A program made the translations under genes and the position numbers. Below the pieces are notes generated by a model that did not search any database, had not been told where the DNA came from, and was given only the letters and a program-made list of their open reading frames with translations. A stretch of DNA of 64,000 bases from Polychytrium aggregatum (taxonomy: Eukaryota > Chytridiomycota > Chytridiomycetes > Polychytriales). This document shows, piece after piece, positions 1-11,500 of this stretch (position 1 is its first letter; the number at the start of each line of letters is the position of its first letter). The DNA lies in assembly GCF_025602895.1 (NCBI RefSeq), contig NW_026516206.1:744001-808000 (forward strand), written 5' to 3'.

Positions 1-732
1 GTCCCGCAAACACCGTCCACTACGCAGAAAACTGCGTCCGCAGCTCCATCTAGCAGATGCCGTGTCCGGGTGCTCTCAATGCAAAGTAAAGATCGTGCCA
101 TACCTCCTTCGGGATGCAGCTCCTGTGGGAAACTGAATCTGCGATGGGGGCAATCACGTCGCAGCCTGAAAACATGGTCCCGAAGTCCACTTTCTTTGCC
201 GCGCTGGCGGTATCTTGTCGGCTTGGAGTGTCTTGCCGCCCTCATCACACTGGGTCCATTTCGTCGGGCAAAAATGGCTCGTGCCAGTGTATGGATCTGG
301 CAGAGGCTGGCCGGATCTGCCGCCAAGTCGCCGCCACTGCCGAGAGGCGCGGATCGCACTGCAAAGCCGCCTGCAGGAGAAGCATCTCCAGCACGAGCGC
401 CGCCGTGGACAGCATCTTGGAAACTTCGAAGGATCTGCCCGAGCATCTGTCCAAGAGCATGTCCGACGACCTGCGCAAGGATGTGTCCGCGCTTGCATCT
501 GCCCCGCTTGCCTTGCTGGCCAAACGCACGATTGCTGTCTGGCCCCGCCGTGCTCCCTTGAGCCTGTTCCCTCCGAAACACCCTTTTGTTTCCGCTGTTT
601 CGGTGGACTGTACACCGCCACCGGCGTCGCATTGCCTCATAAAGCCGCTTCGCCCGTCTCTGTCCGTCGCCGCTTCAGCCCACCGCCCTTTCCTCCAGCG
701 ACCGGCCGGCCTTCCCTGCAGCCTCGGCCTCG
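1..732. other. Intergenic / upstream region, no gene recognised
   Basis: Several overlapping open frames of 100-250 codons occur on both strands, but none has a recognisable domain or consistent splice structure, and they overlap each other in different frames as expected of GC-rich DNA. The right part is probably the promoter and 5' UTR of the redox gene that starts at 733. Confidence 0.5.
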
Positions 733-3700
733 ATGCTGTCTCGTCGCTTCTTCGTCGCCGGCTGCGCCCTGCTCTGGCTCGTGCTGGGCCTGGCCCACGC
801 CGCCAAGAACATTTATTCCACCGAGATCACCCCCGCCATCGACCTGAGCAAGTTTGCTTTTTACGAGGATCGTTTCACCAATGACGGCACGCCGTCGCCC
901 ATGAAGCTGTTCTGGAGCATCGAAAACCAAACCACCCTCCATGGCGTCATAACCTTACAACCGACGATTGTGTCTCCTGGCCAGCCTGTGACAAATGCTT
1001 GGGTCGGCTTTGGACTGGGCGAGTCCATGCTCACGGCTGACCTGTTCTTGGTCTGGGCCAACAGCAGTGGCCCCGTCATCTTGGTCGAAGCCACGTCCGG
1101 CGGGCAGTACGGACCGGTGGTAGGTGCAGGTGCTTTGGCAACTTGCTGCAGTTTCGGCAGGGAGTCGACCTGTAAGGCTGAGGCAGGTCTGATCAGACTC
1201 TGGACAGACCTACCTCTGTGGCGGTCCCAAACCAGGCCAGTTTGTCGGCGATCTCTGCCAAAGTCCGAGCATCCATCTCTGCCAAAGTCCTGAGCGTCCA
1301 TCTCTGCCAGCAACTCACCCACCTGCTTGCATTCCACCCACTTCTGCACAGGTCAAGCTCAACCCGGGTGTGATGACGGTTCTCTCGAGCTCGCAAGCCA
1401 ACAACACTCTTATGCTGGAGTTTACTCGGCCACTCCTGCCCAGCGACCCTCACAGAATGGCAATCACCGGCTCGACGCAGCAGCCCACCATCTGGTAGGT
1501 TGCCTGCCACCTCGCCATGCACTGATCTACATGGAGCTGACACTCACGCTCTCCACTTTGCCGGTCAACTTGATGGCTGCGCTTTGCATCTCCTCTCGAT
1601 CCTCTCGATCCTCTCGATCCCCAAAATCACCATCCAAGGGCGTACAACCTCCAGCCGGACTCCAACAGCCCCGGTGGCTGGATGTTCACTCACGGCATCA
1701 ATCGTGGCAGTGTTGATATCAACTTCATGACCGGTGACGCCAACGTTGTCCCCTATGGACTCCCACGCACATCCAAGTTTATTCATGGTGCCTCCATGAC
1801 TTTTGGCTATATGATTATCTACCCGGCGGGCGCCTTTATCGGCCGCTACTGCCGGTCGATCGACTCATGGCTCCAGTACCACGTACTCTGCCAGAGTATC
1901 TCAACCGTCATCAGCGTGGCCGTGGCCATCTACCTCGCCACGAGCTTTACGTTCCCCTGGTGGACTCTGACCCATCGCCACACCATCCTCGGCATCACGC
2001 TCATCACCTTAGTGACCTTCCAGGGCTTCACGGGCTTGTTACACCGTCTCTCCATGACGAATGAGCGTCTCGCTTCGTTCAAGAAACCTCTCCAGGTCTA
2101 CCATCGCTATAGCGGCTGGGCTATCATCCTTAGCGCAACGGTCCAGGTTGGCTTCGGCATCCAAATCCTGTGGCCGCTTGAGGTCGCGTCGTCGGGCCAT
2201 GGACAGCTCGCCTTGTTCTATCTCCCCTGGGCCATATATGGGCTTATCATTGTCTTCTGGATCGTCCTCTTCACGGGGGCAGAGATTATCTATCGCACGA
2301 AGTTCGTCAATCGCGACAAGAAGCTCTCAAAGTCGGCTCCTGCCACTGCCGAATCCAGCCAAGACATCAAGAACCCGCTGCTGTTCTCCAACAACGTCAC
2401 AGATGGAAGCGAGTATCCCGAGTGGACCTGGCAGGAGATTGACCAGCGCGTCCAACGTGGCGAGCTACTGGTCGTGGCCGACGGCACGTACATCTACGAT
2501 GCCTCCAAGTGGCTCTCGTCGCATCCTGGTGGACAGCTCGTCCTGCAGTCCGTCGCCGGTACAGACATCACCAACGACTATTTCCAGTAAGTAGCCTCGG
2601 CAAGGCGCGTTGCAGCGGTGGTCGGGTTTCCACATAGGTTGCACCCAACTCGACTGGCGGGCAAAGCACTGAAATTGCGGATCGAGCGTCCAGTTCCAGC
2701 AATCTTTCCGCTCTCTCAATGCGATAGTCTTGCTGACAGTACCCGCTCGGTTTTTCCAGTGAGGCGGGCTTCGACACAGAGACCTTCATTGCCAACAATG
2801 CCATTGTCGATCGTGCCATGTCCAACATCACGCGCTCACTGCCTTCTGAGCTGAGGCGTGATTTCGTCCAAAATCCAGCTCTCCAGTCTTCCATAATGAG
2901 AGAGCGCATCATCAGCTATCGCCCGTCCGTGATGAGCGTTTCGCACATGCAAATGCTCACCGAAGCCGAATATCACAGCGTCTTCCGCGCCCGCCGCCCG
3001 CACGTCCACACGCGACTCGCCATTCAGAAGCTCTCGTCGATGCTGGTTGCTACGGTCAAGAACAGCGATTATGAGGTGTCGAATCGCGATCTTGCCCAAG
3101 ACCCGTACGAGTACCGGCGATACGCCGTCGTCAGCAACCTGTGTGAAACAACTCTGACGACAGGCGAACCCGTCTTCAGGATGAAGTTCTCGCAGCTGTA
3201 CCCTCTATACAGCCGTTTCCGAGAGGCCGAGCCATTCCTCCCAGGACAAACAGTCGAAATCCAGATCCGAATCGACGGTCGCCCCCAGACTTGCTCGTTC
3301 GCCCCCGTGAATGGTAACACGTCGGTCTTTGAGATCCTGGTGCCCTCGGGCGAAAGCAAGTTCTTGAAAGTCTTGACCTCCCAGATCGCAGGAGAGCGCC
3401 AGGTCAAGATCCGTGGACCCTTCGGAGCACCTCTCGTCAGCCCCAGAGCCCCGATCAATGCCCTGGGTGGATATTGCTTCGACTCGATGATCATGGTATG
3501 CGAAAACAAGGAATTTTCGCTGGCCCTCCAGCTCCTGAGCTACCTGTTTCTGCCGAAATATGTGAACCTGATGGTAAGTGATGTGCGAAAGCGTAACTTG
3601 TTGTGGCAAGTTGGGAAGAGGCGGCAAGGTGTCTTTGGCATGTGTACTATGAAGCATGTTGCTCATCCGCACCTCTGTTTGCGCAGGTCAACACCCCCTA

Positions 3701-4247
3701 CGTCGCCCAAAACTACGACCAGCTCACCATCCAGCCGGGCGACTTGATTCTTGTGCACGAGCACTACTACGACGGCTGGGCCAGAGGTGCGCTGGTCTCG
3801 ACGGGCCAGATCGGCTACTTCCCACTGGGCGTCACCAACCCGTACTGCGGCAACATCGTTCGTCTGATCATTCTCCATGATGCCAACAACGCCAATGACG
3901 TCTATGGTGCCAACATCTTGGAGGGCGCTCAGTGCGCCTACCCCGGCAATATCTCGGTGATCCACCGCTTCGAATCGGACCGTCCGCCAATGTCCGCCCA
4001 GCAGCTGGATGTCATTGCTCCTGGACAGAAGATCTGGGGCAAGCCCCGAGGCTCGATCATTCGCAGCGTGCTCGATAACCCCACCAACGGATTCTCTCGC
4101 GCCGGAATCCCGCCCAGCGACGAGTACCACAGCCAACGCATCTTCGTCTGTGGCGGCCCTGAGCTGGACAGATTGGTGCGAGTCACTGCCGCTACTCCGG
4201 AGGTTGGCATTCCCCAAACCGATATTCTTACCGTCGTAAGCCGATAG
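733..4247 (+). CDS. DOMON-cytochrome b561-cytochrome b5-FAD/NAD oxidoreductase with internal SH3 domain
   Basis: Five exons, 733-1119, 1352-1494, 1639-2586, 2760-3573 and 3687-4247, give 950 aa. The first 24 residues form a signal peptide (cleavage after GLAHAA). A DOMON domain follows (about 40-175), then a multi-helix cytochrome b561 membrane region (about 220-390) and a cytochrome b5 domain (about 437-510) with the haem-ligand motif HPGG. An FAD-binding reductase lobe (about 600-730) comes next. The NAD lobe starts near 735 but is interrupted at about 773-813 by a clear SH3 domain (core IQPGDLILV, DGWARG, GYFPLG). It resumes to end with the NAD-lobe motif FVCGGPELDRL. The usual GGTGIAP-type nucleotide loop is degenerate (VCENKEFSLALQ). 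The second b5 haem histidine is completed across intron 3 (CA|T). By family the protein should pass electrons between cytosolic nucleotide, haems and an extracellular or luminal acceptor. Substrate unknown. All junctions are GT-AG and frame-consistent. Confidence 0.85.
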
Positions 4248-4803
4248 TGTGCACGGCATCACGAAAGGCCGCCCTCCCTATTATGTTCTCTCGGCTCTCG
4301 CTCCATCCCCCCCCCCTGCGTAAGCGTAACTGGATGCACTTCCACTTTCCCGACATCACAACGTACAACCGACCAAGTTGGGGACAAGCGACAGCGGCTG
4401 TTCTTGGCGTTCACACCTTTGACCCATCATTATTCATCAGTGCCCAACTCAAGCAGTGCCTTTTTTTCTCTTGTGGAGCTTCCAATACAATGCCGTTACT
4501 TTCTCTGAGATGGTGCATTATTGATCGGTAGGGTGGGCTGGTGGCAGCGGGGCCGTGAAACTATCGATGGGAGCCCAGGATCATACCGAGGGCGATAGAC
4601 GATGGATGGGTTATATATTCACATTCAAAAGCAGTCCCCAGTCAAGGCAAAAACGAAATGATCCGATTCATTTCAGGGGCAATGTGGTGGTACTAAGGGG
4701 GAGGGGCGGCGGCCGGACGGACACGACTCGAGCGAGAGACAGCCAGAGTGAACAGATCCCCGCGGGCGACAGGCTGGATTCGAGGCCAGAGGCAAGCACT
4801 CGC
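4248..4803. other. Convergent intergenic region
   Basis: Lies between the 3' ends of the redox gene (+) and the F-box gene (-). A run of C occurs at about 4309-4316. No coding signal seen. Confidence 0.5.
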
Positions 4804-6333
4804 TCACGCCGAAACAGGTTTGCCGCTGAAGCTGCAGACCCGGATCTGCGTTGCCGGGTGACGCTGCTTTAACTTGGCCAACGATGCTGGATCCAGACCA
4901 CAGGCACCGGTCATAACAAGGGTATCGAGGACTGGGTGGGCAGCAAGGAAGGACGAGAATGTGTCGTCCTGGCGGGCCCAGGTCGCAAACCGGAACTCGA
5001 GCGACTGGAGCTTCTTGAGCGCATGCGGCGCGAGGCGGTCAAAGTCCTGGAGGCAAATAGGACCAATCCAGCAGAGCTGTTGCAGATTGGGGCACTGCTT
5101 CGCAACGGCCAGGAAGCGTGCGGTGTTTGGGAGCGGGGCTTGGAGCCGCCTGAGGTTGGGCATGAACTGCAGGACGGCGACCAGAGTGCCCGAGACAACC
5201 TTGGCCTCGTGCAGAACCAGCTCGAGCAGGTTGCGACCAAGGTCGGGCAGCGAGCGATGATGGGCCAAGAGACTCGTAAAGTCAAAGACAGATGGATCGG
5301 TATCTTCAAAGGCAAGGCTCTTGAGTTTGTGCAGCTGGTGTGGGCGGGTCTGGTAGTGGACGAGCGGATCTCGTCGAGAACCGTCAGGTTGGATCTCAAA
5401 GGTGTTTCGGAAATCGACTCGAGTGAGCTCGTTGCAGGCATCGAGGATTTTGGCAACGGCACCAGGATCGAGAGTCCGATAGCGCATGGTGAGTGACCGC
5501 AGGCGCGTTGCCGACTGGGAAATCTGCTCCACCAAGGGAGAATGAACATGATGCGGGCTGGAGATGTCCAAGACCCGAAGCCGTGTTCCTGCGAGCTTGA
5601 TCAGCCTGGCGAGCACAGCATCTCCAAGAACCGGGGAAAATGCGACTTCCAAAATTTGCAGACGCAGCTGGGACAAGGTCGGCTGGCCATCAGAGGGCAG
5701 GAGCCGCTGCACAGAGTCGGAGCTTGGATTCGACGGTTGGCCTGCAAGTGCCGTGGGATCGAGCGAGTCCAGAAAAGCACCCCACAGCTGGTCGCCAAAG
5801 GTCCGAGCCTCGACATGGCGCATCGTCAGGACCCTCAGTTGCGGGAGTAGCATTATGACGGCAGAAAGGAGCTCCGCGGTCAACGAGCACTGCACGAGCG
5901 AGAGCGAGGTGATCGAATGGAGGGTGGTCTGGCTGAAGATGGATGACGACGAGGGCAGCAACAGCGGCGCTGAGCTTCGAGCCGCAGTGTCGTCGCAGAG
6001 ATTCAGGGATCGAATGCGGTGGGATGGGAAGCGCGCCAGGAACTGCTCGATGGAGGAGCAGGAGCCTTGGAGGTGTCTCAGATGATGCAAATGGATACTC
6101 AGCAGCGCCGGAAAGGTCGGTAGAGCTGACTGAGAGTTCGGAACGGCGTCACCTTCCAAAAGGGAAGATGACGCCAGAGAAACGGTGCCCCACAGGCCCG
6201 AAATGAAGCCGACATACCAGGCGCGGTTGACTTGAACCAGGGGATAGAAGAACCGGGGGGAATCGGGCAGAAATTCAGCGATATGGTAGAATACTTCGAG
6301 TGGCAAATTGCTTGAGCGAGACGCGGTAGCCAT
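4804..6333 (-). CDS. F-box protein with leucine-rich C-terminal region
   Basis: Single exon of 509 aa. The ATG at 6333 is chosen because it directly precedes the F-box; the same frame stays open to 6405 but without an upstream ATG. Residues about 8-50 match an F-box (LPLEVFYHIAEFLPDSP, then NRAWY). The rest is leucine-rich with repeated LRxLxLxxC/V-type units (for example LRVLDISSP, LQQLCWIGP, LQSLEFRFA), as in F-box/LRR proteins. Such proteins are substrate receptors of SCF (Skp1-Cul1-F-box) ubiquitin ligases; the substrate cannot be told from sequence. The gene converges with the redox gene on its left and faces the inverted-repeat arm upstream. Confidence 0.75.
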   Translation of the reverse strand: MATASRSSNLPLEVFYHIAEFLPDSPRFFYPLVQVNRAWYVGFISGLWGTVSLASSSLLEGDAVPNSQSALPTFPALLSIHLHHLRHLQGSCSSIEQFLARFPSHRIRSLNLCDDTAARSSAPLLLPSSSSIFSQTTLHSITSLSLVQCSLTAELLSAVIMLLPQLRVLTMRHVEARTFGDQLWGAFLDSLDPTALAGQPSNPSSDSVQRLLPSDGQPTLSQLRLQILEVAFSPVLGDAVLARLIKLAGTRLRVLDISSPHHVHSPLVEQISQSATRLRSLTMRYRTLDPGAVAKILDACNELTRVDFRNTFEIQPDGSRRDPLVHYQTRPHQLHKLKSLAFEDTDPSVFDFTSLLAHHRSLPDLGRNLLELVLHEAKVVSGTLVAVLQFMPNLRRLQAPLPNTARFLAVAKQCPNLQQLCWIGPICLQDFDRLAPHALKKLQSLEFRFATWARQDDTFSSFLAAHPVLDTLVMTGACGLDPASLAKLKQRHPATQIRVCSFSGKPVSA

Positions 6334-6922
6334 TCGGAGGAGATAGCTTCGAGGCAGATGGGCGGCAAGGAAGGTTGGTCGCGAACAGTTGGAGAGTGAG
6401 GCCACAGCAGGACGGATGAGGAGACGGGAGGCAAACGCTTTCGTGCGGCGGATTGCTTTGGGGGAAGGCGACGGCGATGTGTGCTTGGATGATCCGGGGG
6501 ACTGGGCGGGTCGACGGATTCGCTGGCTTGAGAATCGGATTCAAACCACGAAGCAAGCGATATGTATGTAATGGGATGCGCAATGTGTGCGATATTTGAA
6601 GACGAGATGCTGGTGGATGATGAAGCGGAGGAAGCAACGGCGGATCGGCGGCTCGGACGATGGGAGCCGCGGTCTGGCAGCGGTTCGCTGGAGGCGGGCA
6701 AGCAGCATGACCACCGGGATTTGAATCGGAATCCGAGCCGACCGGAGGAGATCCCCACGTGAGGGGTGCTGGCAGGGTTTTTGGGGTGTTGATGGTGGTG
6801 TGGATGTGTGGGGCGCAGGATGGCGCCGAGGAGGTTGCGCAGGGTCAAGCGACGATTGCGGCAGCCGGGTGACCTGCGGCGGCGTGGCAGGCAGAAGATC
6901 GGGGAGAATGAGGGTGTGCCGT
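6334..6922. other. Upstream region of the F-box gene
   Basis: No gene recognised. Open frames here are long-codon shadows on both strands without domains. It ends at the edge of the left inverted-repeat arm. Confidence 0.45.
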
Positions 6923-7482
6923 CATCGGGAATGAGGGTGTGGAAGAGAATCATGGCGAATAGAGTTTGAGGGAGGGCAGTGATGGCAGCGACGGCAGCGA
7001 CGAACGAGAGAACACACAGGCGACCAAAGCAACAGAGGCGACAGAGGCGACAGAGGCGACAGAGGCGATTCATGGCCGGTCTGTTGCAGCAGCAGCAGCA
7101 GCAGCAGCAGCAGCGCAATGCTGCGGTGTGGTGTGGGTGGAGTTGCGGCGGTGTAATGGTGTGATAGATCGGCGAATCTATTCAATGATGGGACAGGCCG
7201 TTGGTTGATTGCCGTGCGTTGGTTGATTGGCCGACTGGCCACTTCGCACATGGCCAGTCCAGGACATAACGGATTGTTGCCAAGACACACTCCGAAACAC
7301 ACCCGCCGCGATGGGGTGCGCTATTGAAACAAAAACACACCCCTGCACGGTGAACACTCGCCGGCGCCCGACAACCGACAGCGCAGGCTCAAGCAGAGCA
7401 GGAACAAGCAGAGCAGAGCAGGAACGAAAGCCGCGAGAACCCAGAGGAGCAGGACAAAAAGGACCAAGCAAAAAAAGCGAAC

Positions 7483-7554
7483 AGGTCCCACCGAGATTTG
7501 AACTCGGGTTGCAGGAGTCAGAATCCTGAGTGCTAACCGCTACACTATGGAACC
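7483..7554 (-). tRNA. tRNA-Gln (anticodon CTG)
   Basis: A 72-nt tRNA without intron. The 7-bp acceptor stem pairs GGTTCCA with TGGGACC (one T-G pair). The A box is TAGTGTAGCGGTTAGCAC and the B box is AGTTCAAATCT within a good T arm. The anticodon stem CAGGA/TCCTG closes the loop TTCTGAC, so the anticodon is CTG, reading CAG (glutamine). It closely resembles other eukaryotic tRNA-Gln genes. An identical gene lies in the right repeat arm. Confidence 0.93.
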
Positions 7555-7612
7555 GTTGGGATGTTGGCTGTCATTATACCATACTGATTCATAAACACAT
7601 CAGTTGTCTGCA

Positions 7613-7760
7613 CACTCACCAACACCCCGCCAACACCTCAACCAACACCTCGCCAACACCTCAACCAACACCTCGCCAACACCTCAACCAACACCCCGCC
7701 AACACCTCAACCAACACCTGGATCAACACCTCATCAACACCTCGATTAACACCTGGATCA
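7613..7760. repeat. Minisatellite within left repeat arm
   Basis: About nine head-to-tail copies of a 15-16-nt unit of the form AACACCTCRMCCAACACC, varying between CTCAACC, CTCGCC and CTGGATC. The same array occurs inverted at about 13994-14150. Confidence 0.85.
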
Positions 7761-7917
7761 ACGCTCGGCCCGAACCTTCCTGGCTGGCAAGGCCAGTCTC
7801 GGTGCCAGAGCCCGACAGCGACGCCAACACAATCGTCTGGATAAATGGACCCACCATTGACTCTGCCTGATATTACCATTTAATGCCACCATCTGATACT
7901 ACCGTCTGACACGACCG

Positions 7918-8429
7918 TCTGGTGTTACCGTTCGATACCGCCACCTTGCTGTCCTGCTGGTGCTCATACTCCTCGCCCCTCGCCCAACCCATGCAGTGCA
8001 ATCCCCGCTGCACCACCAACCCGATCTTACAAGCCTACTTCCACTGACCTGATCGCATCGACTAGCCGCTCCTGCTTGAATCGCACCAGTCTCCTTTCGC
8101 CTCCTGTCTCGCCACCACCTCCAAAGGCGGCAGGAAGTGGTGCGACATACCACCGCCATCCTCCATAAAACTGTCGCCGGCCACACCTCGAACCAGCGCG
8201 AGGCATGACGAACAATCGTGGGCCACGGCAGCAGGCCGCAATCTCGCACAGCGCCGCAAAATGAAGGACGACATCCATGACACCAAGGCCCAGCCACCAC
8301 ACACTGCGGCGCGACAGTCACCAACCAGCGACCTTCCAGGTTTCCCACGCTGCAAGGAGCTGTTCTTGGGACAAGAACCACCACATTGTATCCACAGAGC
8401 AGAGACATGCTGTCCCAGACGCAGGGAGG

Positions 8430-8494
<65 letters not shown>

Positions 8495-8588
8495 GGCTTG
8501 CTTGCCTGTTTCAGACTGCCTTGTGGTGTTTGGGTATCGGTGATACCGTCCCACCAAGACAGATCCGCGTGTCGTGGGGCTTGATTTC
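7918..8588. other. Upstream region of the Rho GEF gene
   Basis: No gene recognised. It contains further CTGATACTACC-like degenerate units at its left edge and a long GA dinucleotide run at 8434-8491 shortly before the GEF start, so it is probably promoter and 5' UTR. Confidence 0.5.
8434..8491. repeat. (GA)n microsatellite
   Basis: About 29 uninterrupted GA units on the plus strand, 100-260 nt before the candidate starts of the Rho GEF, so likely in its promoter or 5' UTR. Confidence 0.95.
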
Positions 8589-11500
8589 ATGCATCGCCGG
8601 CTCTCTCGGTCGCTCCTCTTATACCTGCCCTGGCCGTCGTTTCGCCCTATCGTCTTCTCGTTCCTGCATCGGCTCGGTTCACGCCCACAAGCTATGAGCT
8701 CCCCATCACAAGCTCCACCGAGCCCAGGCTTGGCCCCTGAATCCCTTTTGGGATCATACGATCACCAACAGTCTGGTGCATATCCTGCTTCCACCATGCA
8801 GGAGCACCAATGTACACAATCATATCCCACCCGCAGCGCAGGCGATGATCGAAGACTCTATCAACCTCCGCAATACCAGCACCTCGCACCGACGTTTGTG
8901 TCTCCCAACGATCACCACTCCCCGCCTCCTTATTCTGGGCCTGCAAAGTCAAATGAAACATCCGTCCAGTTTCGCAACCAGTACTACGACCCTCCATCCC
9001 CGACGCAGTACAATCTTCATCATCAATCTACAAAGTCAAATCAAACATCCCCCCGGTTTCGCAACAAATACTACAACCCTCCATCCCCACCGAAAAACTA
9101 CTCTCACATTCCGCCCGCTCGGCCATACCGGCCATCTGCCTCTCCCACTTCGCCCAGCCCAAGCCATGGACAAATCCTCATCTGCGTCGTCACCCATCTT
9201 GAGCACTCGGCTTTTTGCGTGTCCCCCGTCTTCAACCATGGCGGAATCTCGGACGCTTCTACCAGCCCTACTCCTCAATGGTCCTTTGATACTACTCACT
9301 CCACTAACCCGATCTTGCCAACCAGTCATCTACTCCTTCCCGAATACTCGACTGAGAAGCCTTCGCTGCAGAGCTATTCCAATACTCACCCTGCTCCAAA
9401 TGATGTGTTTTCGCCACTTTCCTCTGAAGCTTCGAAATATCCCTCGCCGCTCCTCCGCCAATCGACTGATTCCCCTTTACAAAAGGTGGAGTCGCGGCGA
9501 TCCTTGCACTCATACAGCTACAAAGACGATGACATCGACCCTACAGCTCTTGTGCAGATCGCCCGGGATTTCCAAAACAAAATCAGCCTTTCGGAGAACG
9601 AGATGAGCGGTATCTCGTATCCCGATTCCTTCAACGGCCGTACGGCCGTGACAACTTTGATGACCATTCTCAAGACCACCGATCGCTCGCTGGCCCTGAA
9701 GGCTGGCGAAATGCTCAGCTATCAAAAGCTCTTCCGCGATGTCGTTTACTTGGACCTTGGGCTTCTGATGGATAGCGATACTGAGCTCTATCGACTAGAA
9801 ATATCGACCTTAGATAACCTGATTGCAAAGAGGTTCGTACAGCCTTCCGCTCGAGAGTCTGTATCCTGCGACAGACCTGCGAGAGCCCCTGCTATCTCGA
9901 CCAGGTATTGTGTAGAACAGTTTCCTGAAAGTGGCCCTTTCTAACTTGGCTCCATGTGCCTCCGTGACCAACAGTGCATCCCACTCCCAACAGCACCCCG
10001 AAACCCATCTGGATCTTCAGCAGGATGTAAGTCACTCCACCAGCTACTGCATTACCGATCGCACTGCTTTTACAAGTTCGATGCTCACCTAGCCGGTGTT
10101 ATTGCGGCTCTGCACTAGCCTTGGGAGACCTGCGTGTCTCGCACCGTCTTCGACAGCATGCCAAAGGAAGAAAAGAAGCGACAGTTTATGATCCACGAGA
10201 TCATCGCGACAGAGCGAAACTACATCAACTCCCTGCGCTTGGCACTCGAGGTATAGAACCGCGTCACCAATCGCCACCCAGGACGGCCTAATGCTTACCA
10301 CGTATGCCATATTCGCTCGTTCTCCGGCACAGGGATTTGTCGAGCCCTTGCGCAGTAGCAACGATTTGCACATTTCTGAAAAAGAAAACTTTATCCGAAA
10401 CGTGTTTTTGAACATGTCTGAGATTTTCACGATCGGGCAAGAGCTCTATGAGCGTCTGTATGAGCGCCAGCAGGCCGACAAGTACGTCATTCACGAGATT
10501 GGAGATATCTTCCTCGAGTTTGTTCCCCGCTTCGAGTGCTACTTCCAGTATTCCTCGGGCCACGTCTATGGTATTGAGATGTTCAAGAAGGAGAAGAGCA
10601 AGAACAGCGCCTTCAGCGCACGTCTTGAGGCAAGTCTGTCTGCTCGCACCTCTGACGCCACTGCATCCGTCCCGCAACCCCACATGGTTTCCGGTGCGTA
10701 TGGATTGCCTCTGCCTTGCAGCTTCTCCTAACGCGTCTGTTTGTGCCAATCCACAGGCCTTTAGTCGCCTCCCAGAGTCAAAGTCGCTTCCCCTTGAAAG
10801 TACCTTGATTAGCCCCACCACTCGCCTTGGTCGCTACGGCCTCTACCTCAAGGACCTTATCAAGTATTCGCCCAAGGACTCTCAAGAGCTCCAGAACATC
10901 GAGACGGCTAACCGCATGATCAAGGATCTCACCCAGCGTATCAACGAAGAGAACCGAAAGCAGCAAGATCGCCTCACTTTGAGCACGCTAAACTCTAAAT
11001 TGGCGTGCGAGGAAGATGTTGATCAGGTGCGTGGCGATCTCGAGGCTGATCTGGGGACGGCCGAGTGGCGTCGGACTTGACTCGACTGGAGTTGCGGGCT
11101 TGGTGCAGTCGAGCTAACAGTCCACACGGATGGATGTGCATTCGTTTCTATTGTCAGGATCTGCGCCTGATGGACGACGATCGTCGAAAGATTCGTGAAG
11201 GTGCCGCCTCGCTGATTCGAGCTGGCGAGATCAAGGTCTACGTGTATCTCCTTGACCATGTGCTCCTGTTAACCACCGTGCGTCGTGAAAAGATGGTACT
11301 CTATGAGAATGTAAGTGGCTCCGCGATCACCCGGCTCGTCATTTCACACTGTCCGCGCCGTCTAACCACCGTATGCGATGATGCTATACTTTCCTAGCCC
11401 ATTTTACTGGATCTGATCAAGCCTGAGAGTATCCAGACCCGCGCCGGACACAGCTCCGAACATGGGCACTTGTCACTCGAAACTCACTCTGGCGAGCGGT

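Larger units (their letters stand above)
6923..7917. repeat. Left arm of ~1-kb inverted repeat carrying tRNA-Gln
   Basis: The sequence reappears as its reverse complement at 13815-14848 with high identity over its whole length. Shared landmarks in order are: a CATCGGGAATG edge, 9-bp units (about 7030-7070), a CAG run (about 7085-7117), a GC-rich block, the tRNA-Gln gene, a minisatellite (about 7613-7760) and a terminal block of degenerate CTGATACTACC units. The arms differ by a few substitutions and by repeat copy number (one fewer CAG and one fewer 9-bp unit here). Outside the stated edges the two flanks share nothing. No transposase frame is seen. Confidence 0.9.

Noticed and set aside
154-942. 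Several 100-250-codon frames at the left edge on both strands
   Set aside because: They overlap one another in different frames, have no domain, and GC-rich DNA in this window produces such shadows everywhere.
7013-7118. Cys-rich or Gln-rich open frames over the CAG/CTG run in the repeat arms
   Set aside because: They arise from a trinucleotide repeat whose copy number differs between the two arms, with no conserved flanks, start context or domain.
7613-7760. CRISPR-like array of direct repeats
   Set aside because: The units are contiguous and degenerate with no unique spacers, in a eukaryotic genome; it is a minisatellite.
10630-10700. Extending Rho GEF exon 4 to the GT donor near 10693
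   Set aside because: It would insert about 21 low-complexity residues into the conserved DH core; the GC donor at 10630 gives an uninterrupted motif in the correct phase.
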